Made by a program: the position numbers and the translations under genes
Shown here: positions 35,913-45,151 of the stretch, in pieces
How the letters are laid out: each line of letters starts with the position of its first letter
Numbering within the stretch: position 1 is the stretch's first letter
Assembly (NCBI GenBank): GCA_028712695.1
Contig: JAQTQZ010000007.1
Coordinates: 62,001 to 126,000 of the forward strand
DNA: 64,000 nt
DNA from: Methylovulum sp.
GTDB lineage: Bacteria > Pseudomonadota > Gammaproteobacteria > Methylococcales > Methylomonadaceae
Reading direction: 5' to 3'
Notes under the pieces: model-generated
Database searches by the model: none
Told to the model about the DNA's origin: nothing
What the model saw: the letters and a program-made list of their open reading frames with translations, nothing else

Positions 35913-36329
35913 ATGGAAGCCGAATACGATATTTTCGAAATAGTCGCTGTCATTGGCGATTTCTGGCTTATTGATGCAGAGTCATACCAGAGAAGGTATT
36001 GCTTTAGCCGCGATAAGTCTTTGGCCGCTGGTTATTATGTCGTTAACTGGCCGGAACACATTCGGGCAAGACGGTTTAATGAACAAGCGAGTTTTCATGG
36101 CCCGTTCAAATCACGTAATGAGGCGCGAGTGACCCTAGACAGGATGAGTCGAGAATTAGTGCTGTCACCAAAGGGTGCATCTATTGCCGTCTTGAATTCT
36201 AAGAGAATGACCGTTAAGAAAGCGGTTTCGCAAGAATTGCGGTTGGTTGAAGGCACAAAAACAGGGCGGCAGATAGCGGAGAATTTGTCTCCCGATTACC
36301 GTCAAGCCTTAAAATTTGGCGCGTTATGA
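35913..36329 (+). CDS. hypothetical protein
   Basis: 138 residues, soluble, no family recognised. GAGGAG lies 8 bases before the ATG, supporting the start. The first 50 residues read like a beta-rich module (DIFEIVAVIGDFWLIDAESY, GYYVVNWPEHI). Then FHGPFKSRNEARVTLDRM resembles a small alpha/beta fold, and the tail is helical and basic. Neighbouring genes give no functional clue. Confidence 0.55.
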   Translation: MEAEYDIFEIVAVIGDFWLIDAESYQRRYCFSRDKSLAAGYYVVNWPEHIRARRFNEQASFHGPFKSRNEARVTLDRMSRELVLSPKGASIAVLNSKRMTVKKAVSQELRLVEGTKTGRQIAENLSPDYRQALKFGAL

Positions 36330-36564
36330 CGGTTTTCCGAGGATTGGCATTAAATTTTAGAAGAAAGCGCCGTATCTTAAATCAAATGGGCACCGATAGG
36401 TAAATACAAGCCAAATCCACATCATCAGTCTCTTAAATAATAACGTCAATGCAAGCCTCGTTTTTCTAACCGGCGCTTTGGGTAGGCACCGGCATAATAA
36501 ACAGTCAATTTATGTTAAAAACCGCGTTTTTATCTACCGTGCGTCATGACAACGTAATTTGATA

Positions 36565-37110
36565 TCACTCGAAAAGGCATTCACTCAGGTCGGGTGAATA
36601 CTTCATCTTTAACTGGTAATGGTTATCCGCAGCGCCATAGATAGATTCACCGCCCTCTTTAAATCGGGAAATATGGCTGTTGTGGACTAACCGGAACGCC
36701 TTATCAAAATCCGCATTGATAAAACCTCTCACCAAGTGGAGGCAAAGGTGATAAAGCTCAGAATAGTTATCGCAATTGCCTTCGGCACATTGGTTGATCT
36801 TGTCTGAAATAATTTTCATGACCGTCAGTACCGAACCATCTTGCCGCCAAGAAACCGGTTTTTCGGTAATATCCCCACCTTGTACTGCGATAGCGGCTGA
36901 TGCGATATAAGCAAGGCTTACCAATCCCGTCAGTATGTCGACAATTTCTGTGACTTTGATGGCATATAACGCGGTACTTCCTGCCTCCATAAGCAAAGCC
37001 TGATGTTTGATGACGTCCATGTCAGATGGCCGCCTATTTGCCCCTTGTCCTGCCTGTGGGTATGACATGGCTTCATGCAGCTGTCTAACTAATTGCAGAT
37101 GTTCATTCAT
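36565..37110 (-). CDS. putative MazG/HisE-like NTP pyrophosphohydrolase-fold protein
   Basis: 181 residues, all helical. VRQLHEAMSYPQ followed by RRPSDMDVIKHQALLMEAGS and VTEIVDILTGLVSLAYIASA resembles the MazG-like phosphohydrolase pattern FHExxGxP...ExxEL...DxLxDLxY. The metal-binding Glu of EExxE is not clearly conserved (here LLMEAGS), so activity is doubtful. The second half (NYSELYHLCLHLVRGFINAD) resembles the C-terminal part of phage and cyanobacterial relatives. Monocistronic, flanked by low-information DNA. Confidence 0.45.
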   Translation of the reverse strand: MNEHLQLVRQLHEAMSYPQAGQGANRRPSDMDVIKHQALLMEAGSTALYAIKVTEIVDILTGLVSLAYIASAAIAVQGGDITEKPVSWRQDGSVLTVMKIISDKINQCAEGNCDNYSELYHLCLHLVRGFINADFDKAFRLVHNSHISRFKEGGESIYGAADNHYQLKMKYSPDLSECLFE

Positions 37111-37583
37111 CGCCTTCTCCTTCTGATAATAAATAATTAAAAATCTAACGCCACGTAAGGCAACTATGTGCCCAGTTTTGTCAGCATTTTTCGGACATGC
37201 TCTTCAAGCATTATGTTACAGCCGCCTACCAGCTCAAGCAAATGCCCGTATTTAGCCAAGGTATTTATGCGTTAAGGGCTTGCGTAAAATATCGCCAATA
37301 TCATGCAGCGTGTTTCCAGTTCGCCTATGGCTAAGGCGGGATTAATTCACCTGTTTGGTCGGCATGCGTTAATGATTCGTTTGGCTTTGCAGCCAAGAAA
37401 CGATAGGGATACGGTTATAACCAGACACCCTCAGGGTATAATACGCCAGCCAATTTAGCTTCCAAAATGTTATTCGGCACTTTGATGGCAGTGTTGTTAT
37501 CAGTGTCGATAGTTACCATGACTGAAATATCGGTACAGGTGATTGGTAATTGCTTGGTGATTCTATTTAGGGGAGCGGTCAGA
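37111..37583. other. gap between the MazG-like and hemerythrin-sensor genes
   Basis: 473 bases. A minus-strand frame from 37519 to 37415 (34 residues, MVTIDTDNNTAIKVPNNILE then AKLAGVLYPEGVWL) follows the sensor gene; its frame is open about 24 codons further upstream but without an ATG. It could be a small gene or a fragment of a longer one. The rest shows no gene, terminator or repeat that I can support. Confidence 0.4.
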
Positions 37584-40500
37584 TTATGAACGGTTTAAAG
37601 CCCCTCTGATGTGCTTCAATTCATCAGTGAACTGTTCAATAGGCACTGGCTTGCTGAACAGGTAACCTTGGTATAAGGAGCACTCGTTGTCGGATAAAAA
37701 TTGACGTTGTGCTAGCGTTTCCACGCCTTTGGCAATAACACTTAAATTTAGGTTTGTGGCGATGGCGATGATAGTGCGGACAATCGCCTGGTCGTTACTG
37801 TCTTTGGCAATATCCCGAATAAAAGAAGGGTCTATTTTAAGCTGGGTTAACGGTAGTTTTTTGAGGTATTGCAAGGACGAATAGCCCGTGCCGAAGTCGT
37901 CTAACGAAAATTGGACGCCTATTTTGCTCAAGGCCTCCATTATGGTGTAGGTGTCTTCGATGTCTTTCATTAAGATGCTTTCAGTCAGTTCCAGTTTAAG
38001 TAGGCTTGGATTGATTGCGTACCGCTGGATGGCGGTTTGTACTTGAGCCACGAAATCAGCTTGAAAAAACTGCTTGGCACTGATATTTATCGAAACGACC
38101 AGCCCGCTAGTCATTGGATCTTGCTGCCATGCCTGAATTTGGGCGCACGTTGTTTCCAGCACCCAATGTTCGATAGCCAAGATTATGCCGCTTTCTTCAG
38201 CCAATGGAAGGAAGTCAGCCGCTGCCACTAAACCGCGGGTCGGATGTAGCCAGCGGAGCAAAACTTCTACCCCGAATGGATGCGGGGGTGTTGCCACTTG
38301 AATCTGGAAATACAGCCGAAATTGGTGTTGGGCGAGCGCTTTATGGAGTTCATTTTGCAGTGCGGCTTTGGTGATCACTGCCTCTTGCATTTGCGGGTCG
38401 AAAAAACGCAAGTTATTGCGGCCTAACGTTTTGGCCTGATACATGGCAATATCGGCATGCTTCAGCAGTTCTTCCGCAGCCTGTTCTTGGCCTTTAAATA
38501 AAGTGGCCCCTATGCTGGGGGTGCTGATGTATTCATGCGAGGCCAAGCTGAAAGGCTGATTGATGAGGGCAAGGATTTTATTGCCTATAGTTTCCGTCTG
38601 TTCCGCTGCGACATAGGGCTCATCACTTAAATCCACCAGCATCACGACGAACTCATCCCCCCCTAATCGGGCCACTGTGTCGTATTCGCGCACACAAGAC
38701 TGCAAGCGGCCGGCAACCTGTTGTAACAACAAATCCCCCATGTCGTGCCCGAGGGAATCATTGAGCGTCTTAAAGTTATCCAAATCAATAAACAGTAAGG
38801 AACCATAGCGGTTCGTGCGCTTGCTGGCGGCGAGCGCCGGTTTTAAACGGTCCATTAACAAACGCCGGTTCGGTAAGTCGGTCAGTGGATCATAGTAGGC
38901 AAGGTGCTCAATTTCGGCTGCAGCGGCTTTTCTTAGGGTAATGTCCGCTAGTGTGCCGACATAATGCGTCGTTTTACCCTCTGGGTCTATGACCGCTTTA
39001 ATGGTGAGATAACTTGGATAATCCTCGCCGTTTTTGCGTCGGTTCCATATTTCCCCTTCCCATGCGCCGATAGTATTGATGTTTCTCCACATTTTGGCGT
39101 AAAAGTGTTGGCTCTGGCGGTTTGATTGCAGTATTTGCGGTTTTTTACCGATGACTTCGCTTAAGGAATAACCGGTTATTTCCGTGAAGGCTTTATTTAC
39201 TCTCAGGATGTTGTTATGGGCATCGGTCACCATCATGCCTTGCTGGGACTCAAACACGGTGGCGGCGATGCGGAGCTGATGTTCGGCCTGCTTGCGCTCA
39301 TTAATATCGCGGGTCACTGCCAGTTCCACCATTTGTCCATCGGTATCTTTCATCGGCACTGCGTGTGTTTCTAGCCAGCGGCGGCCGCCTTTGAAGCCGA
39401 TGACTTCATATTCCAGTTGCTGGGATTCTCCGGCTAGCACACGACGGAACAGCTCGGCATAGGCTTGGCGATATTCGGGAGCGAGCATGCCCAGCACCGG
39501 CTGGCCAATGACCTGTTCGACGCAATCGGCCTCCAACATAGCCAAGCCTGCGGGGTTCATATGGGTGATATAGCCCTTGCTATCCACAACTTTAATACAT
39601 TCCGGCTCGCATTCAATAATGGCCCGCAGATGTGCTTCGCTTTTAGCCAGCTTGGTTTCAATCTGTTTGCGTTTGGTAATATCGCGGGCAGCCGCAAACA
39701 CACCCTGCACGTTACCCTTATTGTCACGGTAAACACTGGCATTGTAGAGTACGTCTGCAACCCGTCCTGAGGTATGGCGGATTGCGAGCGGATAGTCGGT
39801 GACAAAGCCTTGGGTGAACGCTTGTTTATAACCTGCGCGCGCCTTTTCGGGATCGGTAAAATAAGTGGCAAAATCGCTACCGATCAGTTGGCTACGCATT
39901 CTGCCGGTCACCTGTTCCGTGGCCGTATTGACGTCGGTTATTTTGCCTGTTGTACTGATGGTCACCAAAGGATCCAGACTGGCCTCAATCAGGCTGCGGG
40001 TATATTGCGAGGCTTGTTGGGCCGCTGCTTCGGCTTTTTTACGCTCGCTAATGTCGATAAACGTGGCAACCGCACCGGTTAGGACGCCGTCGGCAATGAG
40101 CGGTTGTGACCAATATTCCACCGGTATCGCCACCCCGTCTTTACGCCAGAAAACTTCATCCGTAGCGTGCGTTTCTTCATTGGCAAGGTAGGCCCGATAC
40201 ATCTTGCATTCTGCGGCAGGATAATGGCTGCCATCGGCATGCGAATGATGGATTAGCGCATGGATATGTTTTCCGATGATTTCGTCATCACTTTCATAGC
40301 CTAAAATCCGTAGGAACGAGCGGTTCACAAACGTGCAATTGCCTTGGATATCAACCCCGTAAGCTCCTTCAGCCATGGAGTTGAGCAACGAATGCATTTG
40401 CTGATGCGAGTCGCGTAGGGCATTTTCAGCGCGCTTACGTTCAGTAATGTCATGGAAAACCCCTAATACATGCCAGCCCTCGCCGTCATGGGCACAATAA

Positions 40501-41774
40501 GTGGTATGGATCTGGACAGTACGTTGCTGGCTATCTTTGCAGGTGATTGTCCATTCTTCCCCTTGGAGATGGTCGCCTTGGCGCATACGCTGTTTTGCGT
40601 GTTCTTGGACTTCCGGGGCCCGGTAAAGCGTCTGATACCAACCCAGCCGGTTAATTTCATCCAGCGAGTAACCGGTGAGCGTTTGCATGCTGGCGTTCCA
40701 AACCGTAAAACGGACATAAGGCGCTTCGTCAATGGCATGGCAGACGGCAATGCCATCCACTTCAGCTTGAATGATCGCCTGGGTAAAGGCTAATTGATCA
40801 AGCAGATGGCGTTCAAGATTTTTCCGTTCGGTAATATCTTCTTTAATACCCAGATAATGGGTGACTGTTCCGTCAGTTTGGCGCACTGGAGAAATCAGAG
40901 CTGATTCAATGTATTCGCTACCGTCTTTACGTTTGTTGACAAACTCGCCTTTCCAAGTGTTTCCTTGTGTCAATGTTTCCCACAGCGATTCATAGAGCTG
41001 CTTGGGATTTTTTCCGGAATGCAGGATTTTTGGATTTTGTCCTATAACCTCGGAACGGTTAAAGCCAGTGGTTCTTAAAAACGCTTCATTGACAAATTCA
41101 ATGTTGGCATTGAGGTCGGTAATCACTATTAAGCTGGGGCTTTGTTCCACCGCTAATAAGAGTTTTTGCAGGAATTCCTCGTCGCGCTTATGCTCGGCAA
41201 GTTCGCGCATCAGGTGCAAGGTATTGGTGGAAAGGCTTTCGTAAATGGACAGGATAATATCGATGAGGACGCGGGTGCTTCCGCTCATTTTTTCGCTGGC
41301 GTGTTGTTTGGCCGCGTCTAATGACAAACCGGATTGTACGGCGAGCGCCACCATAGCCATATGCCGGTCACTTTCCAAGATATGCGCCGCCAGCCAGCGG
41401 GTCAGAAAAGCCAGCACGTTTTCAAGCACCACATTGACAGGCATAGTGGCTTGCTGGTCTTTGAGCTTAAGTACGGTTTCTACGAAACGGTGATGTGTTG
41501 CCTTGTGCTGGGATTCCAGCAAGTCTTGTAGCAAATACTGGTTCCAAATGTTTTCTTCAGTCTGGAAGTGATAAACCGTATAGTCGACAAGTTCATCAAA
41601 AATAACATTTAAAGCCGGAAGGTCAGACTGGAAAGCGACATGGCTAGCCAGTAAGTTCAGTAACTGGACTAGGTGCTGATGTTGCTCATCGATTTTGGGG
41701 AATCCAGTATTGAAATTTTCATTCCATGGAAAAATATCAATCGAATTCATAGAGCCCATGTTGCGATACGTCAT
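37584..41774 (-). CDS. hemerythrin-PAS(x6)-GGDEF-EAL c-di-GMP sensor
   Basis: 1396 residues, no signal peptide. Order: bacteriohemerythrin (about residues 12-135; FPKIDEQHQHLVQLL, VYHFQTEENIW, HKATHHRFVE give the His/Glu di-iron ligands), then a helical linker, six PAS domains with PAC ends (each followed by DITERK/DISERK-like exits), GGDEF and EAL. RLGGDEFVVML is intact, so cyclase activity is plausible. The EAL motif reads GVEVLLRWLHP (EVL), keeping the catalytic Glu; DDFGTGYSSLQYL is intact. Oxygen or redox at the di-iron site may tune c-di-GMP. A start at 41750 (MNSIDIF) is also possible. Confidence 0.93.
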   Translation of the reverse strand: MTYRNMGSMNSIDIFPWNENFNTGFPKIDEQHQHLVQLLNLLASHVAFQSDLPALNVIFDELVDYTVYHFQTEENIWNQYLLQDLLESQHKATHHRFVETVLKLKDQQATMPVNVVLENVLAFLTRWLAAHILESDRHMAMVALAVQSGLSLDAAKQHASEKMSGSTRVLIDIILSIYESLSTNTLHLMRELAEHKRDEEFLQKLLLAVEQSPSLIVITDLNANIEFVNEAFLRTTGFNRSEVIGQNPKILHSGKNPKQLYESLWETLTQGNTWKGEFVNKRKDGSEYIESALISPVRQTDGTVTHYLGIKEDITERKNLERHLLDQLAFTQAIIQAEVDGIAVCHAIDEAPYVRFTVWNASMQTLTGYSLDEINRLGWYQTLYRAPEVQEHAKQRMRQGDHLQGEEWTITCKDSQQRTVQIHTTYCAHDGEGWHVLGVFHDITERKRAENALRDSHQQMHSLLNSMAEGAYGVDIQGNCTFVNRSFLRILGYESDDEIIGKHIHALIHHSHADGSHYPAAECKMYRAYLANEETHATDEVFWRKDGVAIPVEYWSQPLIADGVLTGAVATFIDISERKKAEAAAQQASQYTRSLIEASLDPLVTISTTGKITDVNTATEQVTGRMRSQLIGSDFATYFTDPEKARAGYKQAFTQGFVTDYPLAIRHTSGRVADVLYNASVYRDNKGNVQGVFAAARDITKRKQIETKLAKSEAHLRAIIECEPECIKVVDSKGYITHMNPAGLAMLEADCVEQVIGQPVLGMLAPEYRQAYAELFRRVLAGESQQLEYEVIGFKGGRRWLETHAVPMKDTDGQMVELAVTRDINERKQAEHQLRIAATVFESQQGMMVTDAHNNILRVNKAFTEITGYSLSEVIGKKPQILQSNRQSQHFYAKMWRNINTIGAWEGEIWNRRKNGEDYPSYLTIKAVIDPEGKTTHYVGTLADITLRKAAAAEIEHLAYYDPLTDLPNRRLLMDRLKPALAASKRTNRYGSLLFIDLDNFKTLNDSLGHDMGDLLLQQVAGRLQSCVREYDTVARLGGDEFVVMLVDLSDEPYVAAEQTETIGNKILALINQPFSLASHEYISTPSIGATLFKGQEQAAEELLKHADIAMYQAKTLGRNNLRFFDPQMQEAVITKAALQNELHKALAQHQFRLYFQIQVATPPHPFGVEVLLRWLHPTRGLVAAADFLPLAEESGIILAIEHWVLETTCAQIQAWQQDPMTSGLVVSINISAKQFFQADFVAQVQTAIQRYAINPSLLKLELTESILMKDIEDTYTIMEALSKIGVQFSLDDFGTGYSSLQYLKKLPLTQLKIDPSFIRDIAKDSNDQAIVRTIIAIATNLNLSVIAKGVETLAQRQFLSDNECSLYQGYLFSKPVPIEQFTDELKHIRGALNRS

Positions 41775-42021
41775 AAGACATTAAACTCATTACCGTCATT
41801 TTCGCTTAAAATATTTAAGCGTAGAAGCATATATTAAAATGTACGCAGATGCCAGTTTGAGGCGGAGGGGGTAAAGGTCTCACGGGTGATCCAAACAGCG
41901 GATGCCCACCAAATCTTAGTTATACTCTAAACAGTCATATTTTCAGCTTTTACAAATTACCGTACCCTAAACAAAAAACCGAAAACTTGAGCGTTTAAAA
42001 TTATAGTTGAGGTGCCCCGTA

Positions 42022-43395
42022 CTAACGGTTAAATATGTTTGCTTTTGTTACATTGTTTGACCATCCGCCGCCCAATGCTTGATAAAGTTGCACCATCGCC
42101 GTCAAGACATCCAATCGTGCCTGTACTTGGCTGTTTTGCGCGGTCAACAGGCTGCGTTGCGTATTGAGTAGGGTTTGGTAATCAATCAGGCCGACGCGGT
42201 AACGTTCTTCAGAAAGGGAATACGCCTGTTGCGCCTTGTCTACGGCATCTGCCAGCGCTTGCAGACGGTGTTCCGAGTTACGGCGTATCGCTGCGGCATC
42301 TTCCACTTCTTTAAAGGCGGTCAACACGGTTTTGCGGTAAGTTTCCACCAGTTCGGCATTACGGGCTTGGGCGTTTTCCAAACCGCCTTCCAAGCGGCCT
42401 CCCTGAAACAACGGTTGCGTCAGTCCGGCGGCAAGCGACAAAGCGGCACCAGCGGGTTGCGGCGCGGCGAGGAGGGCGTCCAGGTTCAATTGTAGGGTTG
42501 GGTAAAAAGTCGCCCGCGCCACGCCAATATCGGCATTGGCGGCGATTAAGGCCATCTCCTGCTGCCGGACATCAGGCCTACGCTCCAGCAAACTGGCAGG
42601 TTGCAGGGCGCTAGGTGATGGCAACTGCATAGCGGAAAACTGCTCGGCATTGATAGTCATCTGCTGGGGCGGATGTCCCAACAATAGCGTCAGCACATTT
42701 TCGGCCAGCGTGACTTGTTGGTTTAGCAAATCCAAGTTGGCGCGTGCGGTGGCCCGTTCGGTTTTTTGTTGCGCCACATCCAGCGCAGATACTGCACCAG
42801 CCCGATAACGGGCTTCGATAATCGCCAGCACCTTGTCGACATTAGCCAAAAAATCAGTGGCAATGCGGTTGCGCTCAGCCAGTGCCAACAAGTTGAAATA
42901 CGCTTGGCCGACATTGGACATCACCACCAATTGCAAGGCGTCGCGGGCAAACGCTGCGCCCAGAAAGCGGGCGGAACCGGCATCGCGGCTGGCGCGGTTG
43001 GCGCCCCATAAATCGACGATATATCCCACCGTAAAATGCCCGGTTTCTTGCTGGTTGTCGCCGCTGTTAGTGCGGCTATCGGTAACATTGCCCTGCAATC
43101 CAAGCGCTGGCCATAAGTTGGCACCGGCAATTTTTGCCTGCGCCCGTGCTTGTTCGACACGCTGGCGGGCGGCGGCCAGATCGTTGTTAGAAGCCAATAC
43201 TTCGGTCATCAGGCGGTTCAATTCGGGACTGCCGAAAGCCTGCCACCACTGCGGATCGACTGCAGATTTTTGCGTTGCTAGGCTGGCATCGTGCCATTGG
43301 GAGGGTGTTGCCACATTGGGGCGCTGAAAGTCTGGCACTAGGTTACAGGCACCTAGAGCTAACAATAAGGGGATAAGCGAAAGATTATATTTCAT
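42022..43395 (-). CDS. RND efflux outer-membrane factor, NodT/OprM family lipoprotein
   Basis: 457 residues from the ATG at 43395 (MKYNLSLIPLLLALGAC); an upstream TTG frame extension is less likely. Lipobox ALGAC, then the NodT/OprM pattern: VPDFQRPNVATPSQWHDA, WWQAFGSPELNRLM, LPSPSALQPASLLERRPDVR, GVARATFYPTLQLNLDALLA, LTQPLFQGGRLEGGLENA and ERYRVGLIDYQTLLN. It is the trimeric exit duct for RND pumps or type I systems, but no inner-membrane pump or adaptor gene is adjacent. Confidence 0.9.
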   Translation of the reverse strand: MKYNLSLIPLLLALGACNLVPDFQRPNVATPSQWHDASLATQKSAVDPQWWQAFGSPELNRLMTEVLASNNDLAAARQRVEQARAQAKIAGANLWPALGLQGNVTDSRTNSGDNQQETGHFTVGYIVDLWGANRASRDAGSARFLGAAFARDALQLVVMSNVGQAYFNLLALAERNRIATDFLANVDKVLAIIEARYRAGAVSALDVAQQKTERATARANLDLLNQQVTLAENVLTLLLGHPPQQMTINAEQFSAMQLPSPSALQPASLLERRPDVRQQEMALIAANADIGVARATFYPTLQLNLDALLAAPQPAGAALSLAAGLTQPLFQGGRLEGGLENAQARNAELVETYRKTVLTAFKEVEDAAAIRRNSEHRLQALADAVDKAQQAYSLSEERYRVGLIDYQTLLNTQRSLLTAQNSQVQARLDVLTAMVQLYQALGGGWSNNVTKANIFNR

Positions 43396-43476
43396 TGGGA
43401 TTGCGTTACAAACCAAAATTGTAGGCTGGACAGGCTATGCCCGTCCAGCCCATTTATATCGGTCGTAAGGCAAATT

Positions 43477-44103
43477 TTATGAGATTTTGCTTGACTCAGA
43501 ACTTTGCCAAGCGGGCAGCTGTTGGATGTTTTTATACCAACGTTGGATTTGTTCATAGCCTGCAATAGGGTAGCCTGCCATTTCCGTCAAGGCCAAAAAT
43601 GAACCTACCGAGAAATCAGCAAGCGTGACGTGGTCACTAACCAGCCATTCACGGCCTTTTAAATGCGCATCCAAGACCTTAGCAAAGCGGTGGAAGCTCT
43701 CTTCGCCTTTGGCAATTTCCTTAGCGTCGGGTTCGCCAAGCTTTAAGGCATTTTTCAATATGTTTTCAAAGATGAATATTCCACAAGCCCTGCCAAAATG
43801 GGCAGTTTGCCAAAATTGCCAGCGGCTAATGTCGGCCCTGATGACGGGATCGGCAGGCCAGAGAGCTGTTTCGGGGACTTTTGAACAGAGGTACTGCATG
43901 ATGGCATTGGACTCCCACAACACAAATTCGCCATCCACTAAGGTTGGGATCATGTGGTTTGGATTGATCTGCAAAAAATCGGCTTGTAGATGTTCACCTT
44001 TAATTAAATCTAAGGGCTTAAGTTCACAATCCAAACCTAAATGATGCAATACGGCGACAACCCGACGGGAATTTGGCGATATAGGGAAATGGTATAATTT
44101 CAT
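43477..44103 (-). CDS. glutathione S-transferase
   Basis: 208 residues with the N-terminal thioredoxin fold (FPISPNSRRVVAVLHHLGLD, NPNHMIPTLVDGEFVLWES with the cis-Pro, NAIMQYLCSKVP) and a helical C-terminal domain (LKGREWLVSDHVTLADFSVG). Ser is the likely catalytic residue near position 10-12. The glutathione-conjugating substrate is unknown. Divergent from the HxlR regulator; two palindromes (44135-44151, 44173-44189) lie in the shared 123-base promoter region. Confidence 0.9.
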   Translation of the reverse strand: MKLYHFPISPNSRRVVAVLHHLGLDCELKPLDLIKGEHLQADFLQINPNHMIPTLVDGEFVLWESNAIMQYLCSKVPETALWPADPVIRADISRWQFWQTAHFGRACGIFIFENILKNALKLGEPDAKEIAKGEESFHRFAKVLDAHLKGREWLVSDHVTLADFSVGSFLALTEMAGYPIAGYEQIQRWYKNIQQLPAWQSSESSKIS

Positions 44104-44134
44104 GGTAGCCTCTCAAGCTAATGTTGAATATAAT

Positions 44135-44151
44135 ACTTGCTTATTGCATGT
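44135..44151. promoter_or_regulatory. candidate HxlR operator, copy 1
   Basis: ACTTGCTTATTGCATGT, an imperfect palindrome of form ACTTGyTTwTTGCAwGT, beside a TATAAT at 44129-44134. It matches copy 2 at 14 of 17 positions. Confidence 0.6.
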
Positions 44152-44172
44152 GACATCGATTTTTACATACAA

Positions 44173-44189
44173 ACTTGTTTTTTGCAAGT
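44173..44189. promoter_or_regulatory. candidate HxlR operator, copy 2
   Basis: ACTTGTTTTTTGCAAGT, palindromic (ACTTG...CAAGT), 38 bases centre to centre from copy 1 and 37 bases before the HxlR start codon. HxlR regulators typically bind palindromes in divergent promoters. Confidence 0.6.
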
Positions 44190-44226
44190 CTCTTTTCCGG
44201 TACTGACCAACAATTTAAGATAATTA

Positions 44227-44616
44227 ATGAAACCAGCCACCCCACCCCATTCACCTTGTCCATTATCAAAGGCGCTAGATTTGGTCGGCGACAAATGGAG
44301 CCTTGTCATTGTCCGTGACATGTGCTTGGGCAAGAAAAGATACGGTGATTTCCAAACTTCGGAAGAAGGTATCCCCACCAACATCCTCGCTAATCGGCTG
44401 CGGCAATTGGAAGAAAATGGCATTATCAAAAAACAGGCCTATCACGACAAACCGGTGCGTTATGAATATCTGCTGACGGCCAAGGGGGCGGATTTGTTGC
44501 CGGTCTTGCAACAATTGGTGCTTTGGACGCAAAAATATGATGCCGATTGTTGGGAGCCGCCAGCAGGATTTTTGACGGCAAAACCAGAAGATTTATTGGT
44601 GGATACGCTCGTTTAA
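44227..44616 (+). CDS. HxlR-family winged-helix transcriptional regulator
   Basis: 129 residues. HxlR pattern: CPLSKALDLVGDKWSLVIVR (conserved CP start and GDKWSLLIL), KRYGDFQTSEEGIPTNILAN, RLRQLEENGIIKKQ, the wing RYEYLLTAKGADLLPVLQQL. The N-terminal Cys (HSPCPLSK) is the usual redox- or electrophile-sensing position of HxlR/HypR/YodB proteins. Divergent from glutathione S-transferase, so it probably represses that gene in response to reactive electrophiles; inference from arrangement and family. Confidence 0.92.
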   Translation: MKPATPPHSPCPLSKALDLVGDKWSLVIVRDMCLGKKRYGDFQTSEEGIPTNILANRLRQLEENGIIKKQAYHDKPVRYEYLLTAKGADLLPVLQQLVLWTQKYDADCWEPPAGFLTAKPEDLLVDTLV

Positions 44617-44766
44617 CTGTCTAGTTTTTTATGTCAGCCGATTGGTTTAGGTTGTCAGGGAGCGTTTAAACACCTGGGGATTTCAGGTAAATGATAAGCC
44701 ATAAAAATTGGCCAGGCAGATTGTGTTTTGGTCAATCTGCCCAGCCATTATGTCAAACGTTATGCT

Positions 44767-45033
44767 TTATTCAGCCAGACGTTTTGCAATGCGATGATAA
44801 GTGTCCCCGAGTTCTTCGCCGACGATTTTGGCTTTTGCAATGAATTCCTCTGAGGTTTCAATCGAGTTGTCAGCAATTTCAGAGGCTTTATGTTTTATCT
44901 GTTGCCACTGTTTTTCCGCCTCTTCGAATTCATCCTTAGCTTCCATACTGGCAAGATGCAGTTTCAATTGCAGTTCTTCACGCTCTACATTCAGTTTGGC
45001 CAATAAATTTTCAAAATCGCTTTGTAATGACAT
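44767..45033 (-). CDS. hypothetical coiled-coil protein
   Basis: 88 residues, almost entirely helical and charged (LAKLNVEREELQLKLHLASM, AKDEFEEAEKQWQQIKHKAS). No signal or membrane segment. Resembles small coiled-coil proteins seen near stress genes, but no function is assigned. The next gene upstream on this strand is the DUF4160 gene, 118 bases away. Confidence 0.6.
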   Translation of the reverse strand: MSLQSDFENLLAKLNVEREELQLKLHLASMEAKDEFEEAEKQWQQIKHKASEIADNSIETSEEFIAKAKIVGEELGDTYHRIAKRLAE

Positions 45034-45151
45034 GATCCGCCTCTTTGTTGAATTGTGATTAATTGATGCAAGAAGACTATTCTCTTCCGCTAGAGTTTAG
45101 TCTTTTATTGATTAATTCAATAAATATTATTTTCAATATGTTATCTGGTAG

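Noticed and set aside
35645-35974. 109-codon plus-strand frame upstream of the 138-residue hypothetical gene
   Set aside because: TTG start with no ribosome site, cysteine/aromatic-rich low-plausibility sequence, and it overlaps a better gene with a clear GAGGAG.
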